Assembly (NCBI RefSeq): GCF_000308595.1
Contig: NZ_BAGA01000121.1
Coordinates: 1-64,000 of the forward strand
Direction of reading: 5' to 3'
Length of the DNA: 64,000 nucleotides
DNA from: Nocardia higoensis NBRC 100133
Lineage (GTDB): Bacteria; Actinomycetota; Actinomycetes; Mycobacteriales; Mycobacteriaceae
The notes beneath the pieces are model-generated. The model was not told where the DNA came from. It made no database searches and saw only the letters and a program-made list of their open reading frames with translations. Made by a program: the position numbers and the translations under genes. This document shows, one piece after another, positions 23,645-32,398 of this stretch (position 1 is its first letter; each line of letters begins with the position of its first letter).

Positions 23645-25386
23645 TGTGCTTCCTTTCGATGCGCGATCGCGGCCAGCAGCACCGGCAGCGGATTACCCGA
23701 GACGATCACCTCGACGCCGGCGTCCAGCGCGGCCCGGACACCGGCATCGGTGTCGAAATACGCACCGCACACCGCGGCCGTTCCGGCGGGGACCTCCGGG
23801 CTCTCGGCGCCCGCGGCCAACGCGGCGTCGGCGTCGAAGACCGGGCCGAGCGCCTGCTCGACCGTCGGGACGACCCGCACCGGCGACAGCTCCCGCGCCC
23901 AGCCGAGCAGCGCGAGCAGATCTTCGTCACCGTCGACGGTGGTGGCCCGGCCGCCGATCTCGCCGTCGAAGACCCGCGCACCGGTCGCGTCGACGGTCAC
24001 CACACGCCCGACCAGAGCCTCGACCGTGCCCGGCCCGCAACCGACCACGCAGGGCGTGTCCAGCGCCCGGCTGACCACCGCGGCGTGCGAAGTCGAGCCA
24101 CCGTTCTCGGTGACCACGGCCGCGGCGGCGATCATGCCGTGCACATCCTCGGGGCTGGTGGACTCGCGGACCAGGATCGCGCCCGGAATCTGTTGCGCCT
24201 GCTCGGCGGTGGCGACCGCGAGTCCGACGGCATAACCGGGACTGGCACAGATCCCGGCGGCCAGCGGTTCGGCCGCACCCACCTGGTCGGCGTCGATGGA
24301 CGGACGCAGCAGATGCCGGATCTGCTCGGCGCTCACCCGCGCGCAGGCGGTGGCAGGCTCGATCACCGACTCCGCCACCAGCGCGGTGGCCAGCCGCACC
24401 GCCGCGCGTGCGGTGCGCTTGGCCGGGCGCGACTGCAACAGATACAGCGTGCCGTGCTGGACGGTGAACTCGATGTCCTGGGCGTCGCGACCCTCCTGCT
24501 CGAGCAGGTCCGCGGCGGCGATCAGCTCATCGTGCAGGTCGGGCCGGTGCTCGGCGAGCCAGGACAGCGGGCGCGGGGTGACCCGGCCCGACACCACGTC
24601 CTCACCCTGCCCGCGCGGCAGATACTCGCCGTAGGGCTCTCGGTGGCCGGTCAGCGGGTTCCTGGTGAACAGCACGCCGGTCCCGGAGTCGTCGTCGAGG
24701 TTGCCGAACACCATCGCCTGCACGGTCACCGCGGTCCCGAGGGAATCGGGGATGCCGTAGTGCGCGCGATAGGCGTTGGCGCGACGTGACCTGCTGGAAT
24801 CGAAGACCGCCGCGACGGCCTGGCGCAGCGCTTCCATCGGATCGGCGGGCACCGTCGCACCGGTCTCGTCGGCGATGGCCGCCTGAACGGCCGCGGTGTC
24901 GGGCAGGCCCTCCAGATCCTCCAGGCAGCCCGCGACGAGCTTGCCGTACAGCGCGCAGAAGCGGCGCCGGACATCGGCGGCGAACTCGGTGCTGCCGGAT
25001 TCGGCGGCCAGCGCCGTCTCGGTCTCGGCGTTGATCCCGAGATTCAGGATGGTGTCCATCATGCCCGGCATCGACACGGCCGCCCCGGAACGCACCGAGA
25101 CCAGCAGCGGGGCAGGCCCCGCGCCGAACGTGCGTCCGGTCTGCTGCTCGAGATAGCGGATGCCGTCGCGAATCTCGTCGAACAGTTCCTCCGGCAGGGC
25201 GCGACCGCGGGCGAAGTACTCGGTGCAGGCCCGGGTGGTGATCACGAAGGCCGGGGGCACGCGCAGGCCGAGGCGGCTCATCCGCCACAGGCTCCATGCC
25301 TTGCCGCCCACGAGTTCCCGCGCCGGCTCCTCGACGAGCTCGGTGATCCGCAGCACCTCGCCCGCATCGATCACGTGCGCGCTCAT
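23641..25386 (-). CDS. Short PPDK-like protein (ATP-binding plus phosphohistidine domains)
   Basis: A 581-residue homologue of pyruvate phosphate dikinase. The N-terminal ATP-binding part has LVGGKAWSLWRM, SVRSGAAVSMPGMMDTILNL, TVQAMVFGNLDDDSGTGVLF, and TLYLLQSRPAKRT; the swivel domain has GGSTSHAAVVSR with His434 as the phosphorylated residue. The PEP/pyruvate-binding TIM barrel that ends full-length PPDK (about 880 aa) is absent; only about 100 residues follow. Mycobacterial PpdK (Rv1127c) is similarly short. Without the barrel it cannot complete the usual pyruvate reaction alone. It lies within an operon having further swivel proteins, so it may charge those. Start ATG 25386 in an ATGA overlap; the downstream BCCP overlaps as GTGA. 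Confidence 0.87.
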   Translation of the reverse strand: MSAHVIDAGEVLRITELVEEPARELVGGKAWSLWRMSRLGLRVPPAFVITTRACTEYFARGRALPEELFDEIRDGIRYLEQQTGRTFGAGPAPLLVSVRSGAAVSMPGMMDTILNLGINAETETALAAESGSTEFAADVRRRFCALYGKLVAGCLEDLEGLPDTAAVQAAIADETGATVPADPMEALRQAVAAVFDSSRSRRANAYRAHYGIPDSLGTAVTVQAMVFGNLDDDSGTGVLFTRNPLTGHREPYGEYLPRGQGEDVVSGRVTPRPLSWLAEHRPDLHDELIAAADLLEQEGRDAQDIEFTVQHGTLYLLQSRPAKRTARAAVRLATALVAESVIEPATACARVSAEQIRHLLRPSIDADQVGAAEPLAAGICASPGYAVGLAVATAEQAQQIPGAILVRESTSPEDVHGMIAAAAVVTENGGSTSHAAVVSRALDTPCVVGCGPGTVEALVGRVVTVDATGARVFDGEIGGRATTVDGDEDLLALLGWARELSPVRVVPTVEQALGPVFDADAALAAGAESPEVPAGTAAVCGAYFDTDAGVRAALDAGVEVIVSGNPLPVLLAAIAHRKEAQ

Positions 25387-25991
25387 TCGTCGCGCTCCTG
25401 GCCCATGACCCGCAGCAGGTGCTCGTGCATCTGGTACCAGACGGTGTGGTAGCTGTCCACGCGCACATTGCTGACGTAGTCGTGGTCGCCCTGATCCACC
25501 AGGCGCAGTGCGGCGTCGAGACGCCCGATGAACCGCTTGGTCAGCGGATCGGCGTCGGCGAACGGACTCAACACCGACTCGGCGCGTTCGTGCAGCCGGG
25601 CCAGCCGGTCGATCACCGCGGCGTCGTAGTCGGCATCGGAATGATCGTTGGGCTGCTGGGCGCCGTCGACGGTCACCGTCTGCCAGGTGGTCATCAGCGA
25701 CAACATCTGCTTGTTGATGCCCCGCTCGAAAGCGGCCAGCGTAGTGAGCAACTCCTCGCTCGCGCGTTCCCCGGCGAAGGCCACCGGATACACCTCGTCC
25801 AGGTGCGCGCGGCCGGCCGGGGTGATCATCGCGGCGCCGCGCGCCGCGACGGCCTTGCCGTCGGTCACCGCCCGGCCCAGGTGGGCGTCGATCTCCTCGG
25901 CATCCAGATCCAGGATGTCGGCGAGCTGTGCGCTGGTCGCCAGCTGGCGCAGGGTCAGGCCGTGCAGGACGAAGTCGGCTGTATCAAGCAT
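25383..25991 (-). CDS. Unrecognised 202-aa companion of the short PPDK
   Basis: A protein starting MLDTADFVLHGLTLRQLATS, overlapping the ligase stop by 8 bases upstream and the PPDK start by 4 bases downstream. Residues about 1-75 look like a winged-helix domain (LTLRQLATSAQLADILDLDA, EEIDAHLGRAVTDGKAVA, RGAAMITPAGRAHLDEV); the rest is helical, with NKQMLSLMTTWQTV and SYHTVWYQMHEHLLRVMG. The wHTH need not bind DNA; the tight coupling suggests a subunit or regulator of the PPDK-like enzyme. I know no assigned function. Confidence 0.8.
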   Translation of the reverse strand: MLDTADFVLHGLTLRQLATSAQLADILDLDAEEIDAHLGRAVTDGKAVAARGAAMITPAGRAHLDEVYPVAFAGERASEELLTTLAAFERGINKQMLSLMTTWQTVTVDGAQQPNDHSDADYDAAVIDRLARLHERAESVLSPFADADPLTKRFIGRLDAALRLVDQGDHDYVSNVRVDSYHTVWYQMHEHLLRVMGQERDE

Positions 25992-27483
25992 TTTCGGTAA
26001 CCTCCTGGGTGCTGTGCATGACTTCCCGGACGGTGCGGCGCAACGACTTGCCGACCGGACTCTTGGGCAGCTCGTCCCAGAGTTCGATGTGCTTGGGGCG
26101 CTTGAAGTCGGCCAGTCGCTGGGCGCAATGATCGAGCAGGGTCGCGGTTTCGACCGGCTCCCTGACCACGACGGCGGCCGAGACCCGCTGTCCCCATTTC
26201 GGGTCGTCGATGCCGACCACCGCGGCCTCCCGCACCGCCGGATGCGTGAGCAGGACGTCTTCGACCTCACGGGGGTAGACGTTGAATCCACCGCTGATGA
26301 TGACGTCGTGACGGCGGTCGAGCAGGTAGAGATAGCCGTCCTCGTCCAGACGGCCGATGTCGCCGGTCCGCAGCCAGCCGTCCGCGCCGAGCGTCTCGGC
26401 GCTCGCCTCCGGCCTGCGCCAGTAGCAACTCATCGTGTGCGGGCCGCGGGTGACCACCTCGCCCGCCTCACCCGGGGACAGTGAAACACCCTGCGCGTCA
26501 CGGATGTCCACCTCCACGAAGGTGTAGGGCTTGCCTGCCGAGTCGAGGCGTTGCGGCGTGTGTTCCCACGGTTGCAGGCAGGTGATCGCCAGCGGCGCCT
26601 CGGCCTGACCGTAGAGCTGGGCGAAAACCGGTCCCAGTGTCTCGATGCCGCGGGCGAGCAGGGCCGGGGCGATCGGGGCGCCGCCGTAGCACAATCGCTC
26701 GAGCCGCAAGCGCTCCACGCCGGCGGCGGTGTCCTCGAGCAGCATCGAGATCATGGTCGGCACCATGAAAGTGGTCGTCGCACCGTGCGCGACCGCCGCG
26801 TCGACGAATGCCCGCGGACTGAACTTGGGCAGAATGACGTTGGCCGCGCCCTTGATCAGATGCGGCAGGAAGAACGCGCCGCTGCCGTGGGTGATCGGGG
26901 CCGCGTGCAGCATCACCGAATCCGGGCGCAGGTTAGGCAGCAGATCCACCAGGAAGTTGGCGATCTCGGCGAGTTCGCTGCGCGTGGTGAGCACCACGGC
27001 CTTGGGCTTGCCCGTCGTGCCGCCGGTGTAGGCCAGACGCAGCGGCGCTTCGGGATCACGCGCGATCCGGCACGGGGCCGGATCGGCGGTTCCGATCAGC
27101 CCCGGCAGTTCGGCCATATCGATCACGAACTCGGTCGGCGCGGGCACGCGACCCGCGGTGACCAGGGCACGGGCCCGCGAATCCTCGATCTTGTAGGCCA
27201 GCTCCACATCGGTCTCGCGGCCGTTGAGCGCCACCCGGACCAGGCCGGCCTTGGCGAGCGCGTAGTAGGTGACGACGCCGTCGATGCTGTTGGGGGCCAG
27301 TACGGCCACGTGGTCGCCGGGTTCGAGGCCGCGCGCCAGCAGGGCGTTGCCCAGCCGGTCGGTGAGCCGGTCGAACTCGGCGAACCCGACCCGGCGCGCA
27401 CCGTCCACCAGTGCGGGCGCGTCGCCGAAGGTCCGTCCCGCCCTGGCGATCAGGTCGCCGATCTGCAGATGCTGCCCACTCAC
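25984..27483 (-). CDS. Acyl-CoA synthetase (AMP-binding)
   Basis: A 499-residue ANL ligase from GTG 27483 in a GTGA overlap with the upstream gene. The frame is open far upstream inside that gene, but the family starts at LQIGDLIARAGRTFGDAPAL. Motifs: AYTGGTTGKPKAVVLTT, YGQAEAPLAIT, TGDIGRLDEDGYLYLLDRR, HDVIISGGFNVYPREVE, and the catalytic lysine segment LPKSPVGKSLRRTVR. It makes a CoA ester of an unknown carboxylate; in this operon a carboxylase lies downstream, so its substrate could be the carboxylated product. Embedded between the unrecognised 503-aa protein and the PPDK companion. Confidence 0.9.
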   Translation of the reverse strand: MSGQHLQIGDLIARAGRTFGDAPALVDGARRVGFAEFDRLTDRLGNALLARGLEPGDHVAVLAPNSIDGVVTYYALAKAGLVRVALNGRETDVELAYKIEDSRARALVTAGRVPAPTEFVIDMAELPGLIGTADPAPCRIARDPEAPLRLAYTGGTTGKPKAVVLTTRSELAEIANFLVDLLPNLRPDSVMLHAAPITHGSGAFFLPHLIKGAANVILPKFSPRAFVDAAVAHGATTTFMVPTMISMLLEDTAAGVERLRLERLCYGGAPIAPALLARGIETLGPVFAQLYGQAEAPLAITCLQPWEHTPQRLDSAGKPYTFVEVDIRDAQGVSLSPGEAGEVVTRGPHTMSCYWRRPEASAETLGADGWLRTGDIGRLDEDGYLYLLDRRHDVIISGGFNVYPREVEDVLLTHPAVREAAVVGIDDPKWGQRVSAAVVVREPVETATLLDHCAQRLADFKRPKHIELWDELPKSPVGKSLRRTVREVMHSTQEVTENA

Positions 27484-28991
27484 CGGCGGTCCTGCCCCGC
27501 GGCTGCCGGACGGCTGATCCGGTAGAGATCGGCCGCCAGCTCGGTGTCGTGATTCCACTTCACCCATTCCTCGTCGAGGTAGCGGTATTTCGGGTCGTGC
27601 ACGGCCGGGGCGAAACCGCGTGCGCGCGTGTTGTATTCGTCGATGCCGATCCGGCCCGCACTGGTGGTCCACAGTCCGGTCTTCGCCGGCAGGCTGGTCC
27701 ATCCGCTGAGCTGATCGCCCACGGTCGGGGCGTAGTCGTCGCCGGAGAGCACCGAGAACGGCACGCCGCTGAGCATGTGCTGGTTCAGCCCGGAGTAGCG
27801 GGCCATGACGTAGGGGCTGGCCTTCTGCTGCGGCATTCCCAGCAGGCCGACGAGTTCGGCAAGGTCGTCGCGGGCGTATTCGTCGTTCATCAGGGTCTTG
27901 AACCGCTGCGTCCGCGCGTCGAGCTCGAACCAGTCCGACTGGCGGTAGGTACCGGCCAGATGCGCGAAGTCCTTGCCGACCGAGGAGTAGACCAGCGCGC
28001 CCGCGTCGATCATCTGCTCGCGGCTCCATGTCGAGATCCGCTTCCACAGATCGGCGGTGGCTTCGGCGAGGATGTCGCGATACTGCTCCATCGTCTCGGC
28101 GAGCACCTCGGCGTTGTCCATGCCCACCGGCACATAGCCGTCGGTCAGCGCGTCACTGGTGTACATGCCGACGGCCGCGATGTTGTTCGCGTCGTAGCTC
28201 GGCTCGGCTTCGAAGGAAGCCCAGTCGTCGACCAGCCGGAAGTCGGTGTCCTTGAAGACGATCGGGATCGTCAGGTTGTTGTGCGGCAAGGTCACCGCGA
28301 TGCCGTCGAGCCACGGGTAGTCGCCCTCGGTGAGGTCGAAGAAGTCGCGCACCAGCAACTGGCGGTTCTCGCCCCACCGATAGGGGCCGCTGTTGTGGAT
28401 GCCGACCCGGCACTCGCAGTGCGCGAGGAAGGCGTACTGCGACAGCTGCGCGAGCAGCTTCACGGTCGCGGTGTGCAGCCGGTCGCCTGCCGCGACGCCG
28501 AGCAGTTGTTCCTTGAAGCCGTCCAGAGTCCGCTCGGGCAGGAACTGCGAACGGTCGCCGAATTCCTTGTTGGTGAGGTGGCCGTCGTTGCGGTGATAGG
28601 AGAGATTGAAGCGGCGGCTGAAGTCGAGCACGTCGAGCACGTCTTCGACCGCGTCCTGCGGGCGGATGAGCCCCCAGCTCAACAGCATCTCGCGGCCGAG
28701 CAGGTAGAAGGTGGGCATCCCCCATCCGGCGTTGACGGTGTCGACCTTGAAGCTGGCCTCGCGGACCCGGTCGCCCAGCTCCTCGGCCGGGGTGACCGCG
28801 TCGATCTCCCGCAGCAGCGTCGGCAGTCGGTAGAAGCTGTTCAGATAGGACAGCAGCATGTACGGGTTCATCGGGAACAACTTCGATTCCTGCACCGTGC
28901 GGGTGATGCACAACCAGTAGGTGGTGTCACTCAGATTGCGCAGGAAGCTGTTCGATTCCAGCAGGTCGATGTAGCGCAGTTCTCGTGCCAT
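27480..28991 (-). CDS. Unrecognised swivel-partner domain protein, copy A (503 aa)
   Basis: No family recognised. It is clearly homologous to 31205 (copy B) and to the C-terminal part of 32395 (copy C). Shared landmarks: PMNPYMLLSYLNSFYRLP (about 40-57), YLLGREMLL (97-104), LDFSRRFNL (122-130), AFLAHCECRVGIHNSGPY (187-204) with Arg195 and a GPY turn, LVRDFFDL (213-220), and PWLDG. No signal peptide or membrane segment. Copy A is longer than B and C, with about 100 extra C-terminal residues. It follows a swivel gene by 10 bases and overlaps the ligase by GTGA. Because every copy is paired with a His-swivel domain, I infer a substrate-binding/phosphate-accepting domain in a multicomponent phosphotransferase. 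GAGGAA precedes ATG 28991. Confidence 0.85.
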   Translation of the reverse strand: MARELRYIDLLESNSFLRNLSDTTYWLCITRTVQESKLFPMNPYMLLSYLNSFYRLPTLLREIDAVTPAEELGDRVREASFKVDTVNAGWGMPTFYLLGREMLLSWGLIRPQDAVEDVLDVLDFSRRFNLSYHRNDGHLTNKEFGDRSQFLPERTLDGFKEQLLGVAAGDRLHTATVKLLAQLSQYAFLAHCECRVGIHNSGPYRWGENRQLLVRDFFDLTEGDYPWLDGIAVTLPHNNLTIPIVFKDTDFRLVDDWASFEAEPSYDANNIAAVGMYTSDALTDGYVPVGMDNAEVLAETMEQYRDILAEATADLWKRISTWSREQMIDAGALVYSSVGKDFAHLAGTYRQSDWFELDARTQRFKTLMNDEYARDDLAELVGLLGMPQQKASPYVMARYSGLNQHMLSGVPFSVLSGDDYAPTVGDQLSGWTSLPAKTGLWTTSAGRIGIDEYNTRARGFAPAVHDPKYRYLDEEWVKWNHDTELAADLYRISRPAAAGQDRR

Positions 28992-29001
28992 CGCGGGTTC
29001 C

Positions 29002-29712
29002 TCAGCTCTGCAGTTTCCAGATTCGGGCGTGACCGGTGTCGCCGGTCTCGTAGGCGTCTGCGGCGGGCGGGGCCGCCGTGGTCTCCAACTCGACGCGATC
29101 GCCGTCTTCGAGACCCTCGATCCGGCAGTTCATGAGCGTCGGCACGTTGTACTCGCGGGCCAGGATGCCCAGGTGCGATCGCACGGTCCCACCCAGGCAG
29201 ATGACCCCGTGGAAGCCCTCCAGGATCGGCGCGGTCAGGGTGCCGCCGGAGTCGTCGATCACCGCGATGGTGCCGGGGGGAACACCGTCGGTGAGCAATT
29301 GCATGACGTGCTCGATGCGCGAGATCCGCAGCACGGTGCCGACGGTGTTCTCGGCAGTCGCGATGACGTTGTCGCCGCGCCCCCGCAGTCCTTCGTCCGC
29401 GCCGTCGTCGTCGACCACGAAGGTCTTGCTGCCGGCCTCGAGCTTGCGGTATTTCTCCGGCTCGGCATCGAGCGAGGCGGTGGCGGAGAACTCGAACCGG
29501 TAGCCGCTGTCGAGCACCTCCTGCTCGATCGCCCGCGCGTCCTCGGCGGAGAAGAGCTCGGCCGATCGGGTGAAGACATCGGTGGCCCAGTTCAACTCGA
29601 GTTCCGCCGCGCGGCGGGCAACCAGCTCGCGAACCGCGCGGTTGTATCGGCTCGGGAGCGGTAGGGTCTCCCCCGCTCCCCACTTCGGGACGGTGGCCGA
29701 CGGATCCGCCAT
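29002..29712 (-). CDS. Phosphohistidine swivel (PEP-utilizer mobile domain) protein A
   Basis: A 236-residue protein. Residues about 140-215 are a PEP-utilizing mobile domain: GTIAVIDDSGGTLTAPILEG, then ICLGGTVRSHLGILAREYNV with His180 in the position phosphorylated in PPDK and PEP synthase (GGxTSHAA). The N-terminal 135 residues (RYNRAVRELVARRAAELELN, LDAEPEKYRKLEAGSKTFVV) are not in copies B and C and are unrecognised. There is no ATP-binding domain, so it must be charged by another protein, probably the short PPDK at 23641. ATG 29712 has GAAGGAG. It is the first gene of the ten-gene minus-strand run. Confidence 0.83.
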   Translation of the reverse strand: MADPSATVPKWGAGETLPLPSRYNRAVRELVARRAAELELNWATDVFTRSAELFSAEDARAIEQEVLDSGYRFEFSATASLDAEPEKYRKLEAGSKTFVVDDDGADEGLRGRGDNVIATAENTVGTVLRISRIEHVMQLLTDGVPPGTIAVIDDSGGTLTAPILEGFHGVICLGGTVRSHLGILAREYNVPTLMNCRIEGLEDGDRVELETTAAPPAADAYETGDTGHARIWKLQS

Positions 29713-29852
29713 AGCTGTGCTCCTTCGTTAGTCAGCGTCGGGCTGATCGCATCACCCCCGAATGGTGGCATTTCCCCTGGTCAGAGGGATGTGATGGCGT
29801 CAGCGCCGGATGGTGATGTAAATCTATGAACCGGGCCGCATGTGATGTAGTC

Positions 29853-29866
29853 CACATTGGGGGACA
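29853..29866 (+). promoter_or_regulatory. CACATTGGGGGACA box upstream of LuxR gene
   Basis: This 14-mer lies 32 bases before the LuxR start. The same box, 13 of 14 identical (CACTTTGGGGGACA), lies inverted at 30742-30755 before the second swivel gene. It probably marks the binding site of the LuxR regulator or of a shared activator. Confidence 0.45.
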
Positions 29867-29897
29867 CTTTGGATGGCCCGGGCACAAGGAGTACGAG

Positions 29898-30677
29898 ATG
29901 ACAACGACCAACCCCTGGGTACCGTCAGCAATCCTCGATGTGACCGACTACCGACGGGCATTCGACATCGTCGCCGGCTGCCACGACGCCTCCACGCTCA
30001 CGGAATTCCGTGAGGGCCTGGTGGATTCGCTGTGCAGGCACCTGGACGTCGTCAACGTGTCGTTCTTTTCCGGAGCCACGTTCAACCTCGTCTTCGAGGA
30101 CGCCGCACCGCTCACCGAGGGCACGACGGCGAAGATGCTGCCGGAGTACCAGGAACGATGGGCCAGCCACGACGTGTTCGGCTCGCCGGCCGCGGTCCGG
30201 CAGCTGATGCGCAGCTCGGTCGCCTCACTCAACGAACTCACCGATCAGGGGCGCCTTCCCGCCGCCTCGATGGCCTATATCCGCCACTTCCTGCAGGGGC
30301 GATGGAACGTGGGTTCGGCGGCCGCCATGCGGCTGCCCCTGGCAGGCGGGCGCACCGCGCTGGTCGGCATCTTCGGACGCACCGAGGCCGAGCTCGGGCC
30401 ACACGAACTCGGTGTCCTGCGCCTGGTCGGACGCCAACTGGCCCCGGTGACCAAGCGCCTGCCCGTCGGACCGGAAGTCGCGGCGGTCAGCCGGCTGACC
30501 GGACGGCAGCGTGACGTGATCCGGCTCGTTGCCGACGGCCAGAGCAATGCCGCGATCGCCGAGATCCTCTGCATCGCGGAGGATTCGGTGAAGAAGTACG
30601 TGACCCGCATCCTGCAGCAGACGGGTTGCCACTCCCGTCTCGAGCTGGCACTGGTCGCCCGCGAAGCCGGTTTCTGA
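29898..30677 (+). CDS. LuxR family regulator between divergent operons
   Basis: A 259-residue regulator. ATG 29898 follows AAGGAG; the frame extends to 29826 but without a site. The N-terminal 190 residues have no clear match but look like a GAF-type sensor (FREGLVDSLCRHLDVVNVSF, AMRLPLAGGRTALVGIFGRT). The C-terminus is a LuxR HTH (LTGRQRDVIRLVADGQSNAA, IAEILCIAEDSVKKYVTRIL). It lies between the ten-gene run and the plus-strand swivel genes and is the obvious candidate to control both. A hairpin-like GC-rich stretch follows its stop at about 30690-30735. Confidence 0.87.
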   Translation: MTTTNPWVPSAILDVTDYRRAFDIVAGCHDASTLTEFREGLVDSLCRHLDVVNVSFFSGATFNLVFEDAAPLTEGTTAKMLPEYQERWASHDVFGSPAAVRQLMRSSVASLNELTDQGRLPAASMAYIRHFLQGRWNVGSAAAMRLPLAGGRTALVGIFGRTEAELGPHELGVLRLVGRQLAPVTKRLPVGPEVAAVSRLTGRQRDVIRLVADGQSNAAIAEILCIAEDSVKKYVTRILQQTGCHSRLELALVAREAGF

Positions 30678-30741
30678 CACCGCGTGGCCGAACCGCTCCG
30701 GGCCGTCGGGCGCCGCCGCGCCCGGCGGGCCGGGAGACCCC

Positions 30742-30755
30742 TGTCCCCCAAAGTG
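30742..30755 (-). promoter_or_regulatory. Inverted copy of the GGGGGACA box
   Basis: On the minus strand CACTTTGGGGGACA; 70 bases before the TTG start of swivel protein B and downstream of the LuxR gene. It pairs with 29853-29866. Confidence 0.45.
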
Positions 30756-30824
30756 CACTTCCAGTCTCTGTGATCCAGTTCATATTCTGCCGGAGCTTGC
30801 AATATCCGCAGAAAGGATCGGCAC

Positions 30825-31208
30825 TTGACGACGAACCCTGCACCGCACGTCGGCACCGGCGTGAATCTCTTTGCCACCGAGGACATTTCCGGTACGGCCC
30901 GATGGTTCGAGAACACCACCGACGTCCTGTCCATCGATGACGAGGACCTGCCCGACACGATCGCGTTCGTGCACAAGGGCGGGATGACCTTCCTGTCCCC
31001 CATCCTCCCCGACCTGAAGGCCATCGTGTGCACGGCGGGCAGCCGGGAATCGCATCTTGCGATTCTGTCGCGGGAGTCGGCGGTGCCGTGTGTGCTGGCC
31101 GCCGACATCACCACCGAGATTCCCTCGGGCGCCCGGGTCCGGCTCGGTCTGTCCGACCCCGACAACGCCACGATCGACATCGTGACCACCCCGGCGGTGG
31201 CCTCATGA
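30825..31208 (+). CDS. Stand-alone phosphohistidine swivel protein B
   Basis: A 127-residue single-domain PEP-utilizer mobile domain protein. The TTG start at 30825 is supported by GAAAGGA 8 bases upstream and by reading straight into the fold. Core: DTIAFVHKGGMTFLSPILPD, IVCTAGSRESHLAILSRESA with His77 as the likely phosphohistidine, and VPCVLAADI. The preceding glycine pair of GGxTSH is changed to AGSRESH, a pattern shared in part with copies A and C (GGTVRSH, SGTTRSH), setting this group apart from PPDK. It overlaps the following partner-domain gene as ATGA. Confidence 0.83.
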   Translation: MTTNPAPHVGTGVNLFATEDISGTARWFENTTDVLSIDDEDLPDTIAFVHKGGMTFLSPILPDLKAIVCTAGSRESHLAILSRESAVPCVLAADITTEIPSGARVRLGLSDPDNATIDIVTTPAVAS

Positions 31209-32398
31209 CCGCCGCCACCTCGGTCAGCACCCGAGTCCTCACCGACCCGGACTACGAGCCCACGCTGCAGGAGTGGAACCAGCTCGTCCTGCAGGGCGGG
31301 CGCGCCTACAAGTCGGAACTGGCTCGGCGCACCGTCTTCGAGTCCGAACTGTTCGGCATGAATACCTACATCGTCATGTCGATGATGGAGGACTACCTCC
31401 GGGTGCCCGACCGCCTGCGCGTCATCACCGAGCACGCCTCCCCCGAGCAGCTCGTGCGCAGCGGGCTCCCGATCGGCTCCAAGCGCAGCTTCATCAATCT
31501 GGCCGCGATGCCCCTGCACTACCTGACCGGCCGTGAACTGTTCGTCGATCTCGGCGAGAACACCCTGGCCGACGGCCTGGAGGACACGCTCAGCGTGCTG
31601 CGTTTCTGGCGGCGCGCCACGATCGCCATGCGCACCGACGGCGCGCTGTTCAACATGGACGCCGAGCCCGCCAACAGCTCGCATGTGGTCGGCCCCGATC
31701 TGCTCGCCGCCATCCGCGCGCAGCTGGAGCCGAACGACGCGGCCACCACCGCGCTGATCCGCAAGTTCGCCGCGCGGCTGACCGCGTACGCCTTCCTGGA
31801 GAACTGCGACGCCCGCACCGCCGTCTGCGACACCGGGCCCTACGATCTCGGCGACGGCACCTTCCTGGCCCTTCGCGAGCTGTGCTGCGACGGCGACGGC
31901 GACTTCCCGTGGCTCGACGGGATCAGGGACACCCTCCCCGAGCACCACTTCGTGCTCGCCTACCGGCTGCCCGACACCGTGGTGATGGACAACAACGTCT
32001 GGGGCACCGCCTGGTTCACCCCGAGCGACTACCTCGGCGACATCATCGAGGCCAGGGTGTTCGCCTCCAGGAACGGCGAGCTGCGCGCCCTCTCCCAGGC
32101 GGAAGTGAGCGAGCTGACCGGGCACATCCGTGCCGCGCACCGCACGCTGTACGCGCGCCTGGCCGAGACCGACCCCGAACAGCGCAACCTCTACGCCACC
32201 CAGATGTACAGCTGGAAGCTGAAGGCGTGGGCGCGCATCGCCGGTTGCTACGACAAGATCGACTGGTCGATCAGTCCCTCGATCGTCGATTCCTACCGGC
32301 GGTTCAGCGACCCGAAGGTCGCACTCGGGCTGATCGGCGGGATCTTCGTGCCCGCCGATCGCGACAGCTGCTTCCGTCCGATCGGAGCGCAGTCATGA
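31205..32398 (+). CDS. Unrecognised swivel-partner domain protein, copy B (397 aa)
   Basis: Homologous to copies A (27480) and C (32395). Landmarks: FGMNTYIVMSMMEDYLRVPD (about 50-69), YLTGRELFVDL (106-116), LRFWRRATIAMR (132-143), YAFLENCDARTAVCDTGPYD (195-214), LALRELCCDGDGDFPWLDGI (221-240), and MYSWKLKAWARIAG near the C-terminus. It is the shortest, so it approximates the minimal domain. Cysteines 201 and 208 flank the conserved R-CD-GPY loop. Start ATG 31205 overlaps swivel B; the end overlaps the fusion gene as ATGA, so all three are translationally coupled. Function unknown; inferred substrate-side partner of swivel B. Confidence 0.85.
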   Translation: MTAATSVSTRVLTDPDYEPTLQEWNQLVLQGGRAYKSELARRTVFESELFGMNTYIVMSMMEDYLRVPDRLRVITEHASPEQLVRSGLPIGSKRSFINLAAMPLHYLTGRELFVDLGENTLADGLEDTLSVLRFWRRATIAMRTDGALFNMDAEPANSSHVVGPDLLAAIRAQLEPNDAATTALIRKFAARLTAYAFLENCDARTAVCDTGPYDLGDGTFLALRELCCDGDGDFPWLDGIRDTLPEHHFVLAYRLPDTVVMDNNVWGTAWFTPSDYLGDIIEARVFASRNGELRALSQAEVSELTGHIRAAHRTLYARLAETDPEQRNLYATQMYSWKLKAWARIAGCYDKIDWSISPSIVDSYRRFSDPKVALGLIGGIFVPADRDSCFRPIGAQS

